64,000 nucleotides of DNA, from the IMG/VR virus record IMGVR_UViG_3300046171_000208, positions 37,694-101,693 of that record; one strand, written 5' to 3'. The notes below the pieces were generated by a model that did not search any database, had not been told where the DNA came from, and saw nothing but the letters and a program-made list of their open reading frames with translations. Positions within the stretch are counted from its first letter, which is position 1. Each line of letters opens with the position of its first letter. The stretch comes from a virus. Made by a program: the position numbers and the translations under genes. This document shows, piece by piece, positions 1-9,928 of this stretch.

Positions 1-1
1 A

Positions 2-373
2 TGTATAATGCGGATTGGTTCTTCGAGTGGATATCAAACAGGTGGTTATTTTGATATAGGATATTACACTCAAGCTGGTGGTACACCAACTCGCACAAGA
101 GGACATAATCAAGGTCAATGGTATCCTCTTGATTATAATTTTACTAATAATTCTAATTTATACAGCGGTAAAATAGTGTTAACTCGAACTTTCAATCGTT
201 GGTCTTATCAAACATCCTGTGATGTAAGTTACAATGGTCAGAACACACAGTATGATGTCGGATGGAGAGGTCATAATCGTGATTTTTCATCATCATTAGA
301 TCGTGTAAATATGTATAATGATGGTGGTGGAACTTTCACTTCAGGGTATGTAACTATTTTAACACAATCATGA
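2..373 (+). CDS. Tail-fibre-associated structural protein, 5' end cut by window
   Basis: The reading frame is open to the left edge of the window; the first ATG is at position 8 but no ribosome site precedes it, so the true start probably lies outside. About 121 residues are visible, rich in Gly, Tyr, Asn and Ser, a composition typical of beta-structured phage fibre proteins. The product resembles in style the 197-residue protein at 5610-6203. Its stop overlaps the next ATG (ATGA), showing translational coupling to the structural gene that follows. No enzymatic motif is visible. The structural role is inferred from context. Confidence 0.6.
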   Translation, partial: CIMRIGSSSGYQTGGYFDIGYYTQAGGTPTRTRGHNQGQWYPLDYNFTNNSNLYSGKIVLTRTFNRWSYQTSCDVSYNGQNTQYDVGWRGHNRDFSSSLDRVNMYNDGGGTFTSGYVTILTQS

Positions 374-1566
374 GTACATTAAAAGTAGACGCAATAAGAC
401 ACAATAGTGCAACGAGTGATGCAATCACAACAGTATCAGATGGAACTTGCACTGCAAAATTAACTTCGGTAGGAGGAGGACAACTCTCTCATCGCAACAT
501 CATAATCAACGGAGCCATGAACGTGGCCCAAAGGGGAGTGACATCAACCAATACTGGTTATCAAACTGTTGATAGATTCTCTTGTGGTGCTGGTGGTGTT
601 AATGAGGCTCCTACTTTCGCACAAGTTGATGTTGCAAATGGAACTACTCCATACACTTTAGGTTTTAGAAAATCATTAAAAATAACTAATGGAAATCAAA
701 CATCTCTTGATACTGGTGATGAAATTAATATAGTTTATAATATTGAAGCTCAAGATTTAATTGCAAGTGGTTGGAATTATAAGTCAAGTTCAAGTTTTGC
801 TACTTGGTCTTTTTGGATAAAATCGAGTGTTGCACAAAACTTTCGTGGTTATATAAGAACTTATGATAATACTGCAACAGCTTATGCTTTTGAAACAGGA
901 ACTCTATCAGCTAACACTTGGACAAAAATTGTAAGAACAATTCCTGGTAATTCTGGTTTAGATATTGATAATGATAATGGAACAGGACTTCAAATAAGAC
1001 TTTTAGCGTACATAGGCACTGCTTATACCGACAACTCAACACCTACACATTCATGGGTTACTTATAATAGTTCAGCAAGAACTCCAGACAATACTTCAAC
1101 TTGGTATCAAACAAATGATGCAACATTGGAGATCACAGGTTATCAATTTGAAGTCGGGGACACAGCAACCTCGTTCGAGCACCGTACCTATCAAGATGAA
1201 TTCTTGCGTTGCTGTAGATATTATCAACAATTAACTGGTGATGATAGAGGATATAATGGAGGTGGTAGTACTGGGTCATTTAAAAACTCAGTAATAGGAA
1301 TTTATAATTCAGCAACTGATGTAAGATGCATCTACTATCATATGGTTCCCATGAGAGATTCTCCTACTTTTACTTTGCTTGGTGCAGTGTCTGATTTTGA
1401 TCTTGAACCATTTGATCGTGCACCAAGTAGTATTGCATCAAATAGGATGAGCCCCTTTCAATCAACACTTCTCATAGCTGATAGCACAGGTGCTACTACA
1501 GGTAATGCTTGTCAACTTACAATTGACCAAGCAGCTGGAGGATTAGCATTTTCAGCAGAACTATAA
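370..1566 (+). CDS. Tail fibre / carbohydrate-binding-like structural protein
   Basis: 398 residues starting at an ATG overlapping the previous stop. Residues about 41-56 carry the phage motif SHRNIIINGAMNVAQRG, followed by GYQTVDRF. Near residue 258 is GYQFEVGDTATSFEHR, a region common in virion proteins with a carbohydrate-binding-like beta-sandwich. The C-terminal third is Ser/Thr/Asp rich. It sits in a run of fibre genes, so it is probably part of the distal tail or a decoration protein that contacts the host envelope. The family recognition is from memory of phage proteins with these motifs; receptor specificity cannot be read. Confidence 0.65.
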   Translation: MSTLKVDAIRHNSATSDAITTVSDGTCTAKLTSVGGGQLSHRNIIINGAMNVAQRGVTSTNTGYQTVDRFSCGAGGVNEAPTFAQVDVANGTTPYTLGFRKSLKITNGNQTSLDTGDEINIVYNIEAQDLIASGWNYKSSSSFATWSFWIKSSVAQNFRGYIRTYDNTATAYAFETGTLSANTWTKIVRTIPGNSGLDIDNDNGTGLQIRLLAYIGTAYTDNSTPTHSWVTYNSSARTPDNTSTWYQTNDATLEITGYQFEVGDTATSFEHRTYQDEFLRCCRYYQQLTGDDRGYNGGGSTGSFKNSVIGIYNSATDVRCIYYHMVPMRDSPTFTLLGAVSDFDLEPFDRAPSSIASNRMSPFQSTLLIADSTGATTGNACQLTIDQAAGGLAFSAEL

Positions 1567-1618
1567 CTTGACACTTTGAAAACCTTGATATATAATAAAG
1601 TCAAATATATTTTTAGTA

Positions 1619-1831
1619 ATGGCAACTGATCAACAAAATCATTTAAAGTCTGTAACAGAGCAAGCACAAGGTCTTGTGAATGAAATTAATCAACTCGAAG
1701 GACAAGCAAAATCAAAAAGAGATATGCTTTTAAAACTTCAAGGTATCATTGAATATCTACAACAAACTGGTGTTGAAATGCCTGTAGAAGAGGAACCAGA
1801 GGTTGCTCCTGCAGAACCAGTTGAATCTTGA
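1619..1831 (+). CDS. Small coiled-coil protein next to fibre genes
   Basis: 70 residues, highly charged. Residues 5-50 have a heptad-like pattern (VTEQAQGLVNEINQLEGQAK) suggesting a coiled coil, and the C-terminus is an acidic Pro/Glu tail. No catalytic motif. The position between fibre genes suggests a fibre chaperone or trimerisation partner, but this is inference. A late-promoter-like TATAAATA follows the gene. Confidence 0.6.
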   Translation: MATDQQNHLKSVTEQAQGLVNEINQLEGQAKSKRDMLLKLQGIIEYLQQTGVEMPVEEEPEVAPAEPVES

Positions 1832-1832
1832 T

Positions 1833-1840
1833 TATAAATA
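1833..1840 (+). promoter_or_regulatory. Late promoter TATAAATA
   Basis: A perfect T4-type late promoter box lies 22 bp before the ATG at 1863, a spacing that puts the transcript start about 10 bp before the gene. A purine-rich AAAAAGAAAGAG stretch follows. Confidence 0.65.
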
Positions 1841-1862
1841 AAAAGAAAGAGTTAAAATTTAG

Positions 1863-2264
1863 ATGCCATATATTGGTCGTCCGCAATCATCAGGTGCGTT
1901 TGCTAAACTTGATGATGTAAGTTCACAATTCAATAATAGTAAAACTGTTTTCAATTTAACGATTGGTAATCAAGCATTTTTTCCTGGCAATCCTTATACA
2001 TTATTAGTATCATTAGGTGGTGTTATTCAAGAACCAATAACATCATTCACAATTAATGATGACCAAATAACTTTTGCATCAGCACCACAATCTGGTGCTA
2101 ACTTTTTTTGTGTAGTCTTATCTACAACACTCAATACTGAACCATTAAAAACTCTAACTGTAGGAGCAAGGTCAGGGGCACAAACTCTTGATTTACATGG
2201 AAGAACATTAGCAATAGCAGATCGCTCTGGTACTAAACATACTATCGGTTTCAACCTCACATAA
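1863..2264 (+). CDS. Short tail-fibre-like protein
   Basis: 133 residues beginning MPYIGRP, the same N-terminal signature (MPYIGR) as the 1118-residue fibre at 6553, which suggests a shared attachment domain. The middle holds beta-rich segments with a PxxLLVSLGGVIQEP pattern found in many phage fibre-like proteins, here LLVSLGGVIQ near residue 47. It has its own late promoter at 1833. It probably joins the tail-fibre network; the exact role is unknown. Confidence 0.65.
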   Translation: MPYIGRPQSSGAFAKLDDVSSQFNNSKTVFNLTIGNQAFFPGNPYTLLVSLGGVIQEPITSFTINDDQITFASAPQSGANFFCVVLSTTLNTEPLKTLTVGARSGAQTLDLHGRTLAIADRSGTKHTIGFNLT

Positions 2265-2267
2265 ATA
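2260..2267 (+). promoter_or_regulatory. Late promoter CATAAATA
   Basis: A one-mismatch T4 late box overlaps the stop codon of the preceding gene and lies 22 bp before the ATG at 2290, the same spacing as at 1833. Confidence 0.55.
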
Positions 2268-2289
2268 AAAAGAAAGCTTTAACGATATA

Positions 2290-5200
2290 ATGGCGAATAG
2301 ATTTCCGTTAATACTGAATACGAGCTCCAATCAAATACAAGAGTTAGCATCTGGAGATACTCTTGACTTGACTGGATCTGGATTGAACTTGACTGGTATT
2401 ACTACATTATCTAGTTCTGCACAATTAAATTTACAAGGTGGTACAAACTTAAATACTGGTACAAGAGGAGATATATTATTTTATAATGCAAGTGGAACAA
2501 TACAAAAATTAAGTTTAGGTGCATCTGGAAAGGTATTAAAATCAAATGGTTCTGATTTAGTATATGGTGATACTGGTTCAATAGCAAATGTATATTATGT
2601 TTCTACAAGTGGTACAGATGCAAGTGGTTTTGGTTCTGCAATAGACAGACCATTTAGATCCATCAAATATGCAGTTGCTAATATTGGCACACCATCAGCA
2701 ACAGCACCTGCGATTATATTTGTAAAAGCAGGTGTATATGAAGAAGCACAATTGCCGATTGTAGTTCCTGCACATACAACTGTTGCAGGTGATAGTTTAA
2801 GAGCAACAATAGTTAAACCAGCATCTGGATTAGATTCAGGTGGTTCGATACAAAATAATCGTTCAACTCTATTCAAAATGAGTAATGCAAGTGTATTGCA
2901 GGATCTCGTGATGGATGGAATGGGTGGTTATACACCAGGAAGTCCAAATTATAAACCAGAAAGTGCAACAGTTGGTGGTGTCTATCTCGCATTAAACAAT
3001 GCAAGTCCAGTCTTAACGAAGTCACCATATATTTACAACGTAACATCATTTGGTAATGGTGCAACTGGTGCTGTATTAGATGGTTCAGTACATGCGAGTG
3101 GTAATCGTAGTATGTTATTCCATACTTATACTGCTGTACATAGTGATGGATTAGGTATTTGGTTGAAAGCAAATGCGAACGCAGAATTAATATCAACATT
3201 TACATATTATTGTACGATTGGTCTTGCTGTTACAGGTGGTTCAAAGATAAGATCTCTTAACTCAAGTAATGCTTATGGAGAGTATGGTGTTTATTCTGCT
3301 GGATTCGATTCAGGAGAAACAGCAAACTCTGGAACAATTAAAGGACAGATGCTTGTTTATACAAACGTCCTTACAACATCGTTTACAGATGGTGAACAAG
3401 TAACTGGTGGAACATCAGGTGCAACTGCTTACGTTGTAAACGTACAGGCAGAACCGAAGAGAATGTATATTGTTCAAAGGTCTGGAACATTCCAGTCAAA
3501 TGAAACAGTTACAGGTGGAAGTTCTGGTGCAACTGCAACGATGACATCAGGAACTGCAACAGTCAATCAGTCAGGAAGAATACTTGTAACAACATTTTCA
3601 ACTGCACCTGATGCTGGTGACTCTCTCCAATTTGCATCCACAGATGGTAATGCATATCAAATTCAATCAGTAAGTTCCGTAACTGCAAATAGTGTTGCAT
3701 ATAAGATATTAGTATTTTCAACATCAAGAGCAACTGCAGTCGCAGCAGATGTTGCAGTACACGCACGAAAGGAATATAGTCTTGCAAGATTAACTGGTCA
3801 CGATTTCCTACAAGTAGGTACTGGTGGAACTGATACAACTAACTGGCCAAATAATCCAACACAATCTCCCGCACAAGCAGATCAAATAGTTACAAACGAA
3901 ACCGATCCTGGTCGTGTTTACTATACTGCAACTGATGATTTAGGTAACTTCTATGTTGGAGATCAATTTAAAGTAGACCAAGCAACAGGTAATGTTACTT
4001 TGGATGCGTCTGCATTTAACTTATCTGGTCTTGAATCATTAAGACTTGGTTCAGTTGGTGGTTTGATTGGTGCTGCTGTTGGTGAGTTCTCAACAGATAT
4101 CACTATGTCACAGAATAGTGATACAAAAGTTTCAACACAGAAAGCAGTTAAGACATATGTTGATACACTAGATGACATCACTCCAACTGGTGGAACATTT
4201 ACACTTGCTGGCATATCCACAGTCACAGGAACTACACAATTTACAAAGCAATTAAACGTATCTGGTGTTTCTACATTCCACGGTAATGTAAATCTATTAG
4301 ATGGAGATCGTCTTCGTGTCGGAAGTTCGGAAGATTTACAAATATATCATGATTCAAATCACTCATACATCGCAGAAAATGGTGGTGGTGACTTAAAGAT
4401 ACAAGCAAGTGCTGGTAGTATATTCATACAAAAATCTACTGGCGAAGAGATGATCAAAGCGACTGTCGATGGTTCAGTCGAATTGTATCATAATGATATT
4501 GTTAGATTAACCACTACATCAACGGGTGTGAGTATCGGTGGTTCTTTAACAGTTCCTGGTAATGTATCAATTGGTGGAACATTAACATATGAAGATGTAA
4601 CAAATATTGATTCTGTAGGAGTTGTAACAGCGAGAAGTGGTGTAATTTCACCTTATGCTGATATTGATGACTTTATAAGTGTAGGTAGTAATATTCATCT
4701 TGGTAATGCAGGAGTATGTACTGCAACAACATTTAGCGGTTCTGGTGCGTCTTTAACTAATTTAAATGGTTCTAATATTGCATCAGGAACTGTTCCTGTT
4801 GCACGTATTGGAACTGGAACCAAGAGCACTTCAACATTCTATCGTGGTGATGGTACGTTTGCTACAGTTACTCCACCTGCAATTACTACAATCAATAGTG
4901 CATCTAATAATCGAATAGTTACATCTGATGGTGGAACAACTGTAACCGCTGAAGCAGATATAACCTATAATGGTACTTCTTTAGGTTTAGCTGCTGGTAA
5001 AGATATTAGACTTACAACTGGAACTTGGACAGGAGAAGTAGCTGGTAAGATACAATATCATTCAAATAAAATGTATTTCCAAGGTGGTACTAGTGGACAT
5101 CAATTAAGAGATCCTTCTGGAGGCACTACATTTGAAATAGGCACTACTGGTACCTGTGCTGGAGTGAATCTTACACTGGGTCAAGATGTCACATTTAACG

Positions 5201-5610
5201 GTGGAGCTGGTGCTGTAACTGTTAATGCTAATAGTGATATTAGACTTTCTAGTGGAAGCTGGACAGGAGAGGCTACAAAAATTCAACATCATGCTGACCA
5301 TTTATACTTACAAGGTGGTTCTGGTACTTATGGAATTATTTTTAGAGATCACGCTGGAACAGATAGGTGGTCAATACTAGATAGTGGTAACTTACACCCT
5401 ATGGCTAACAACAGTTACGATATAGGTTCTTCATCAAACAGAGTAAGAAACATCTATACTATGGATTTACAATTAAGTAATGAAGGTAGTAAAAATGATG
5501 TCGATGGAACTTGGGGAGATTTCACAATTCAAGAAGGTGAAAGTGATTTATTCCTAATAAATAAACGTAATGGTAAAAAGTATAAATTTAATCTAACAGA
5601 GGTTTCATAA
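2290..5610 (+). CDS. Large tail fibre protein with beta-helix-like region
   Basis: 1106 residues. The N-terminal part (about 100-450) contains a pectate-lyase-like beta-helix pattern: DRPFRSIKYAVANIG, then FVKAGVYEEAQLPI, also seen in the large protein at 33115. The central part has fibre modules shared with other genes here, including LTYEDVTNIDSVGVVTA and DLQIYHDSNHSYIAENGG. It ends by overlapping the next start (TAATG). It is probably a trimeric fibre that recognises the host. No enzyme active site can be assigned; a polysaccharide-binding role is inference from the beta-helix pattern. Confidence 0.75.
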   Translation: MANRFPLILNTSSNQIQELASGDTLDLTGSGLNLTGITTLSSSAQLNLQGGTNLNTGTRGDILFYNASGTIQKLSLGASGKVLKSNGSDLVYGDTGSIANVYYVSTSGTDASGFGSAIDRPFRSIKYAVANIGTPSATAPAIIFVKAGVYEEAQLPIVVPAHTTVAGDSLRATIVKPASGLDSGGSIQNNRSTLFKMSNASVLQDLVMDGMGGYTPGSPNYKPESATVGGVYLALNNASPVLTKSPYIYNVTSFGNGATGAVLDGSVHASGNRSMLFHTYTAVHSDGLGIWLKANANAELISTFTYYCTIGLAVTGGSKIRSLNSSNAYGEYGVYSAGFDSGETANSGTIKGQMLVYTNVLTTSFTDGEQVTGGTSGATAYVVNVQAEPKRMYIVQRSGTFQSNETVTGGSSGATATMTSGTATVNQSGRILVTTFSTAPDAGDSLQFASTDGNAYQIQSVSSVTANSVAYKILVFSTSRATAVAADVAVHARKEYSLARLTGHDFLQVGTGGTDTTNWPNNPTQSPAQADQIVTNETDPGRVYYTATDDLGNFYVGDQFKVDQATGNVTLDASAFNLSGLESLRLGSVGGLIGAAVGEFSTDITMSQNSDTKVSTQKAVKTYVDTLDDITPTGGTFTLAGISTVTGTTQFTKQLNVSGVSTFHGNVNLLDGDRLRVGSSEDLQIYHDSNHSYIAENGGGDLKIQASAGSIFIQKSTGEEMIKATVDGSVELYHNDIVRLTTTSTGVSIGGSLTVPGNVSIGGTLTYEDVTNIDSVGVVTARSGVISPYADIDDFISVGSNIHLGNAGVCTATTFSGSGASLTNLNGSNIASGTVPVARIGTGTKSTSTFYRGDGTFATVTPPAITTINSASNNRIVTSDGGTTVTAEADITYNGTSLGLAAGKDIRLTTGTWTGEVAGKIQYHSNKMYFQGGTSGHQLRDPSGGTTFEIGTTGTCAGVNLTLGQDVTFNGGAGAVTVNANSDIRLSSGSWTGEATKIQHHADHLYLQGGSGTYGIIFRDHAGTDRWSILDSGNLHPMANNSYDIGSSSNRVRNIYTMDLQLSNEGSKNDVDGTWGDFTIQEGESDLFLINKRNGKKYKFNLTEVS

Positions 5611-6203
5611 TGGGGATAAATTTTTCAAACGGTACAATGGATTATCCGTCGTATGTTTATCATACGGTTTATGTGCAGGATAATACGAGAGAAAGTTTTA
5701 GTAATGGTACCTCTAGTAGAGCGTTAGATCGTTATCAACTAAACAATATAAAAGTTGCCACTACAACTGATATAGTTCATCTTGATTGTAGAATTTATAA
5801 TCAGTTTGACGATCACGATGATGAATTTGGATACTCTTGGGAATACAAGAATAGTGGTGGTGGTTGGACAGAAATTAATCAAAATAAAACTAGAGGTATT
5901 GATATAAACAGTAGAACAGGATTCGCTGGTCACGGTACTCATGACCGTCTTCATTCTAGATACGGTGGACATACATATAGTTGGGGAATAATTTGGAAAC
6001 CAGGAAGCATATCAGGTGTTTCACCTGGTGCAATCGATGTCAGACCCTTCATTAAATGTCATGGTAATACAGGTCACACTATGCGTATAAATCATTTTGA
6101 TGATGGATACAATGGTAATAATAGTGAATGGAATAGAGCATCATCAAGTTGGGCTATGGCAGTAGTTTACAGTACAAACGGAGTTATAGATGACACGAAC
6201 TAG
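5610..6203 (+). CDS. Fibre-associated protein of unknown function
   Basis: 197 residues, Tyr/Gly/Asn/His rich, with no recognised catalytic motif. The start overlaps the stop of the large fibre (TAATG), so it is translationally coupled. Composition and position resemble the protein at the left edge of the window, suggesting a paralogous fibre-tip or collar component. The C-terminus ends shortly before the next coupled gene at 6190. Confidence 0.6.
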   Translation: MGINFSNGTMDYPSYVYHTVYVQDNTRESFSNGTSSRALDRYQLNNIKVATTTDIVHLDCRIYNQFDDHDDEFGYSWEYKNSGGGWTEINQNKTRGIDINSRTGFAGHGTHDRLHSRYGGHTYSWGIIWKPGSISGVSPGAIDVRPFIKCHGNTGHTMRINHFDDGYNGNNSEWNRASSSWAMAVVYSTNGVIDDTN

Positions 6204-6546
6204 AATCGACATGATAACTGCCATAAAATTGGTGGTTGATTTAAAAAAAGAGGAATGGAATGGTTTCGCTGTTATAGAACCTGATGATGGATTTTGGTCT
6301 GATTTTACAGATGAACAGTGGAATACTTATGTCACGATACCTGCTAGTTCAACAGTGACTGCTGTTGATGTTAGGGCAAATTTAGATACACATATTTCTA
6401 ATTTAAATCTTAATGTGGTAAGGGAAAATCGTAGATCTGAATATCCTTCAATAGAGGATCAATTAGATGTGATTTATCATAGTGGAATAGATGCGTGGAA
6501 ATCAAAAATTAAAGAAACAAAAGATAAGTATCCAAAATCATCATAA
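6190..6546 (+). CDS. Tail-assembly-chaperone-like domain protein
   Basis: 118 residues overlapping the preceding gene by 14 bp. The C-terminal half reads RRSEYPSIEDQLDVIYHSG and later KETKDKYPK, which matches the YPSIxDQLD signature widespread in phage fibre-associated and tail-assembly-chaperone-like proteins. It lies between two fibre genes and may assist folding of the following 1118-residue fibre. The family assignment is from the motif; the chaperone role is inference. Confidence 0.65.
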   Translation: MTRTRIDMITAIKLVVDLKKEEWNGFAVIEPDDGFWSDFTDEQWNTYVTIPASSTVTAVDVRANLDTHISNLNLNVVRENRRSEYPSIEDQLDVIYHSGIDAWKSKIKETKDKYPKSS

Positions 6547-6552
6547 AAAATA

Positions 6553-9500
6553 ATGCCTTATATTGGTCGAAATCATATAGCGGGTGATCACACAAGCAAT
6601 TTCAAAGTGTTAGATGACATCTCATCTTATACTGCGACTTTTGATGGTTCATCAACTAATGTAGTATCTACTGCAAATGAAACATTAAGAATAGTAGAAC
6701 ATCGTTTCATACAAGGACAGAGAGTAACATATACAAATGGTGGTGGTGGAAATATTGGTGGTTTAACAACAGGTACAGCATACTTCGTTACCCTTGATAC
6801 TCATAATACAATAAAGTTAGCAACAAGTTTAGCAAACGCAAATAGTAATACAAATATAAATTTATCATCTGTTGGTAGTGGTTCATCTCACACATTGACT
6901 GCTGCTTTTGATGGTGTTAATCAAAATTTTAAAGCAACTCATAGTGGTGGTTCTGATGTAAGAATTAATAATTCAACTCAATTACAAATTGCAATCAATA
7001 ATGTAATTCAAAAACCAAATAATAATTCATCATATACTGAAGGTTTTAGAGTTGTTGATCGTGAAAAAATACAATTTAAAACTGCTCCTACATCAAATGA
7101 TGTATTTTGGGGAACTGTAATTTCAAATACGATTGAATCATTTGATATAAGTGATCATACAGTTGATAATTTTACTGGTGATGGTAGTACTACTCAATTT
7201 TCACTTTCAAAAGATGTTCCAAATACTCAAAGTTTACTGGTTACTCTAGATGGTGTCACACAACATTCAAGCGATAAGTCAACAACAAGATCATACAGTT
7301 TAATTACTGATAATACACTTCAATTTACAGCAGCACCAGGTAATGGTGTTGAAATACAAGTTAAACATCTTGGATTTGCTGGAGCCGCAACTGGAGGAGT
7401 TTCTGGTTTTTATGGAAGAACTGGCAATGTTACACTTACTTCTAGTGATCATATTACAACTGGAGACATCACACCTAGAAATATAAATGCATCAGGAATT
7501 GTTACCGCATCTACTTTTAGTGGTGGTTTTTCAGGTAACATAGTAGGAACATCTGCAACATTTACTGGTAATCTATCAGTCGGTGGTGTATTGACATATG
7601 AAGATGTAACTAACGTAGATTCAGTTGGCATTATAACAGCACAAAAAGATATTCACGTTGGTGCTGGTGTTTCTGCTGTTGGTGTAGGAACTTTTGGTAG
7701 TTTAGATATAAGTGGGGATATAGATGTAGATGGTCATACAAATTTAGATAATTTAAGTGTTGCTGGTGTTACCACTATGAGTGGAAATTTAGAACTAAGT
7801 TCTGGTTTTCCAAAAATAACATTTACTGATACTAACAATGATTCCGATTATGAAATAGCTAATGCCAATGGATTATTTCGTATCAGAGATGCTAGTAATT
7901 CAGTTGATAGACTTACTATCGCAGCAAATGGTGATGTTACCATAAATCAAGACCAAAGAGTACAAGAAAATCTTACTGTCGATGGTGATATAGACGTAGA
8001 TGGACATACAAATTTAGATAACGTAAGTGTCGCTGGTATAACCACGATGACTGGTAATTTACATGTCGCTAATAGTCAGCCATCAATTTACCTTAATGAT
8101 CTTGATAGTGAAAATGATTATTCATTAATGAATAATAATGGTACTTTTGTAATAAGAGATAATGATAGAGGTGTCAACGCATATGAATTATTGGCAAATG
8201 GCACTAATAAATTTAATGGACTAGTTAATATTGTAAATGGTTTAAATATTGATACAGATTTAGATGTAGATGGTCATACAAATTTAGATAATGTAAACAT
8301 TGTCGGTGTCACTACTGCTGCTGGTAATGTTCACGTTGGAACTGGTGTCACAATTGAAACAAATGGTCAGGCAACCTTTGTTGGTGTTGTCACCTTCGGT
8401 TCAGGTTCAACTACGATTGATAATAATGTAGTAAATGTTGGAACAGCATTAACAATAGGACATACACAGGGTTTACAGTTTCATACACAAAATTTACACT
8501 CTGCAGGATTTGAAGTAAATCAAATTAATTCTTCAGGAATTATTACAGCATCATCGTTCAGTGGTTCAGTTGCTGCATCTAATTTAACAGGAACAGTTCC
8601 TACTGCTAGATTGGGTTCTGGAACTGCTAATAACACCACATTCTTGAGAGGAGACTCAACATTCCAAACTGTTGTTACAGATTTAGTTAATGATAGTTCA
8701 CCGCAACTAGGAGCTAACTTAGATACTAATACCAAATGTATTGATTTTGGAGATAGTAATACTGGTACAGTTAATCGTTTAAGATTTGGAGCTAGCACAG
8801 ATTTAGAAATATTTCATAATGGTACGAACAATCATATTGACTGTCATACTGCTGGACAAGATCTTTATATAAGACCCACCAAAGATGTTTATATTCAGGA
8901 TTATAGCACTGATGATATTCATATAAAAATGATAAAAGATGGAGCCGTAGAATTATATCACAACAACGTTAAAAAGCTTGAAACAGGAGCAGATAGAGTA
9001 AGTTTCTATGGTCATGTAACTATAGCAGATGGCTCTGCATTGTTTATACAGAATGGTTTTACAAATGCTTCGGTTCAAATGAGAAACTCTGGTGGTTCTA
9101 CTGATGGAAACTTTGAATTTCTTGTAAGAGATGGTGGAGGTTCATTAGTTGAAGCATTAGAAATTACAAAAGATGCTCATATACGAATACCAAATGATAA
9201 TAAAAGATTAAAACTTGGAGCTGGTGATGATTTTGAAATCTTCCATGATGGTACAACGAATAGATTCCAAAGTAATGGATTAAAAAATTTCCAATTTAAT
9301 CCTAAAGATACTGATGTAGGATTAAAAATTATCGGAGATGGAGCCGTTGAACTCTACCATGATGGTACAAAGAAGGCTGAAACGGTTTCGGGTGGGTTTA
9401 CAATTTCAGGAACTTGTACTGCTACTGCATTTAGTGGTGATGGCTCAAATCTAAGTGGAGTTGCTGCATTTCCTGCTGGAACCCGAATGCTATTCCAACA

Positions 9501-9909
9501 ATCATCAGCACCAACTGGATGGACAAAAGTAACTTCTGGAGTTGAAAACAAAGCTCTAAGAATTACCACTGGTACTGTTGGTAGTGGTGGTAGTAATAAT
9601 TTTACAAGTGTTTTAAACAACAATGTTAGTAGTGGTGGTTCTGGATCTGTATCTGCACATACAGTATCAGAAAATGAATTGCCGAATCACAGACATAATG
9701 TTGATACATATAATGAATTTGGTAACAGATATAGCAACTGGACTACTGAAGGTGGATATAGACAGGCACACGCTCACGGTACTAGAAGACCTCCATACAC
9801 ATCTTACAGTGGTGGTGGTAATTCACACAATCACTCATTCTCTTTCTCTGCTGGAACATTTAACTTGAATGTTCAGTATGAAGATGTTATAATAGCAGCA
9901 AAGAATTAA
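6553..9909 (+). CDS. Long tail fibre with collar-like, histidine-rich tip
   Basis: 1118 residues. The N-terminus MPYIGRNH matches the short protein at 1863. The middle contains the LTYEDVTNVDSVGIITA module and three copies of a 21-residue unit starting DIDVDGHTNLDN (DNA copies at 7717, 7987 and 8257). Two blocks of the ELYHDG/LEIFHDGT type follow. The C-terminal 150 residues look like a phage collar or short-tail-fibre tip: PAGTRMLFQQSSAPTGWTK, then three HxH pairs (HRH, HAH, HNH). In T4 gp37, HxH motifs bind iron along the fibre needle. It is likely a receptor-binding fibre. It is preceded by a coupled chaperone-like gene. Confidence 0.75.
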   Translation: MPYIGRNHIAGDHTSNFKVLDDISSYTATFDGSSTNVVSTANETLRIVEHRFIQGQRVTYTNGGGGNIGGLTTGTAYFVTLDTHNTIKLATSLANANSNTNINLSSVGSGSSHTLTAAFDGVNQNFKATHSGGSDVRINNSTQLQIAINNVIQKPNNNSSYTEGFRVVDREKIQFKTAPTSNDVFWGTVISNTIESFDISDHTVDNFTGDGSTTQFSLSKDVPNTQSLLVTLDGVTQHSSDKSTTRSYSLITDNTLQFTAAPGNGVEIQVKHLGFAGAATGGVSGFYGRTGNVTLTSSDHITTGDITPRNINASGIVTASTFSGGFSGNIVGTSATFTGNLSVGGVLTYEDVTNVDSVGIITAQKDIHVGAGVSAVGVGTFGSLDISGDIDVDGHTNLDNLSVAGVTTMSGNLELSSGFPKITFTDTNNDSDYEIANANGLFRIRDASNSVDRLTIAANGDVTINQDQRVQENLTVDGDIDVDGHTNLDNVSVAGITTMTGNLHVANSQPSIYLNDLDSENDYSLMNNNGTFVIRDNDRGVNAYELLANGTNKFNGLVNIVNGLNIDTDLDVDGHTNLDNVNIVGVTTAAGNVHVGTGVTIETNGQATFVGVVTFGSGSTTIDNNVVNVGTALTIGHTQGLQFHTQNLHSAGFEVNQINSSGIITASSFSGSVAASNLTGTVPTARLGSGTANNTTFLRGDSTFQTVVTDLVNDSSPQLGANLDTNTKCIDFGDSNTGTVNRLRFGASTDLEIFHNGTNNHIDCHTAGQDLYIRPTKDVYIQDYSTDDIHIKMIKDGAVELYHNNVKKLETGADRVSFYGHVTIADGSALFIQNGFTNASVQMRNSGGSTDGNFEFLVRDGGGSLVEALEITKDAHIRIPNDNKRLKLGAGDDFEIFHDGTTNRFQSNGLKNFQFNPKDTDVGLKIIGDGAVELYHDGTKKAETVSGGFTISGTCTATAFSGDGSNLSGVAAFPAGTRMLFQQSSAPTGWTKVTSGVENKALRITTGTVGSGGSNNFTSVLNNNVSSGGSGSVSAHTVSENELPNHRHNVDTYNEFGNRYSNWTTEGGYRQAHAHGTRRPPYTSYSGGGNSHNHSFSFSAGTFNLNVQYEDVIIAAKN
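7717..7779 (+). repeat. Fibre internal repeat, copy 1 of 3
   Basis: A 63-bp unit encoding DIDVDGHTNLDN followed by (L/V)SVAGVTTM. Further copies lie at 7987-8049 and 8257-8319, and a related copy is in the fibre gene at about 39490. Confidence 0.7.
7987..8049 (+). repeat. Fibre internal repeat, copy 2 of 3
   Basis: Same 21-residue unit as 7717, differing at many third codon positions and little at the protein level. Confidence 0.7.
8257..8319 (+). repeat. Fibre internal repeat, copy 3 of 3
   Basis: Third copy (DLDVDGHTNLDNVNIVGVTT). The protein repeat is more diverged after the first 12 residues. Confidence 0.6.
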
Positions 9910-9928
9910 TTATTTTATAAAATTTGGT

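Noticed and set aside
2027-2876. Long frames on the minus strand in the fibre region
   Set aside because: They lie fully opposite clear fibre genes, lack ribosome sites and look like codon-bias shadows.
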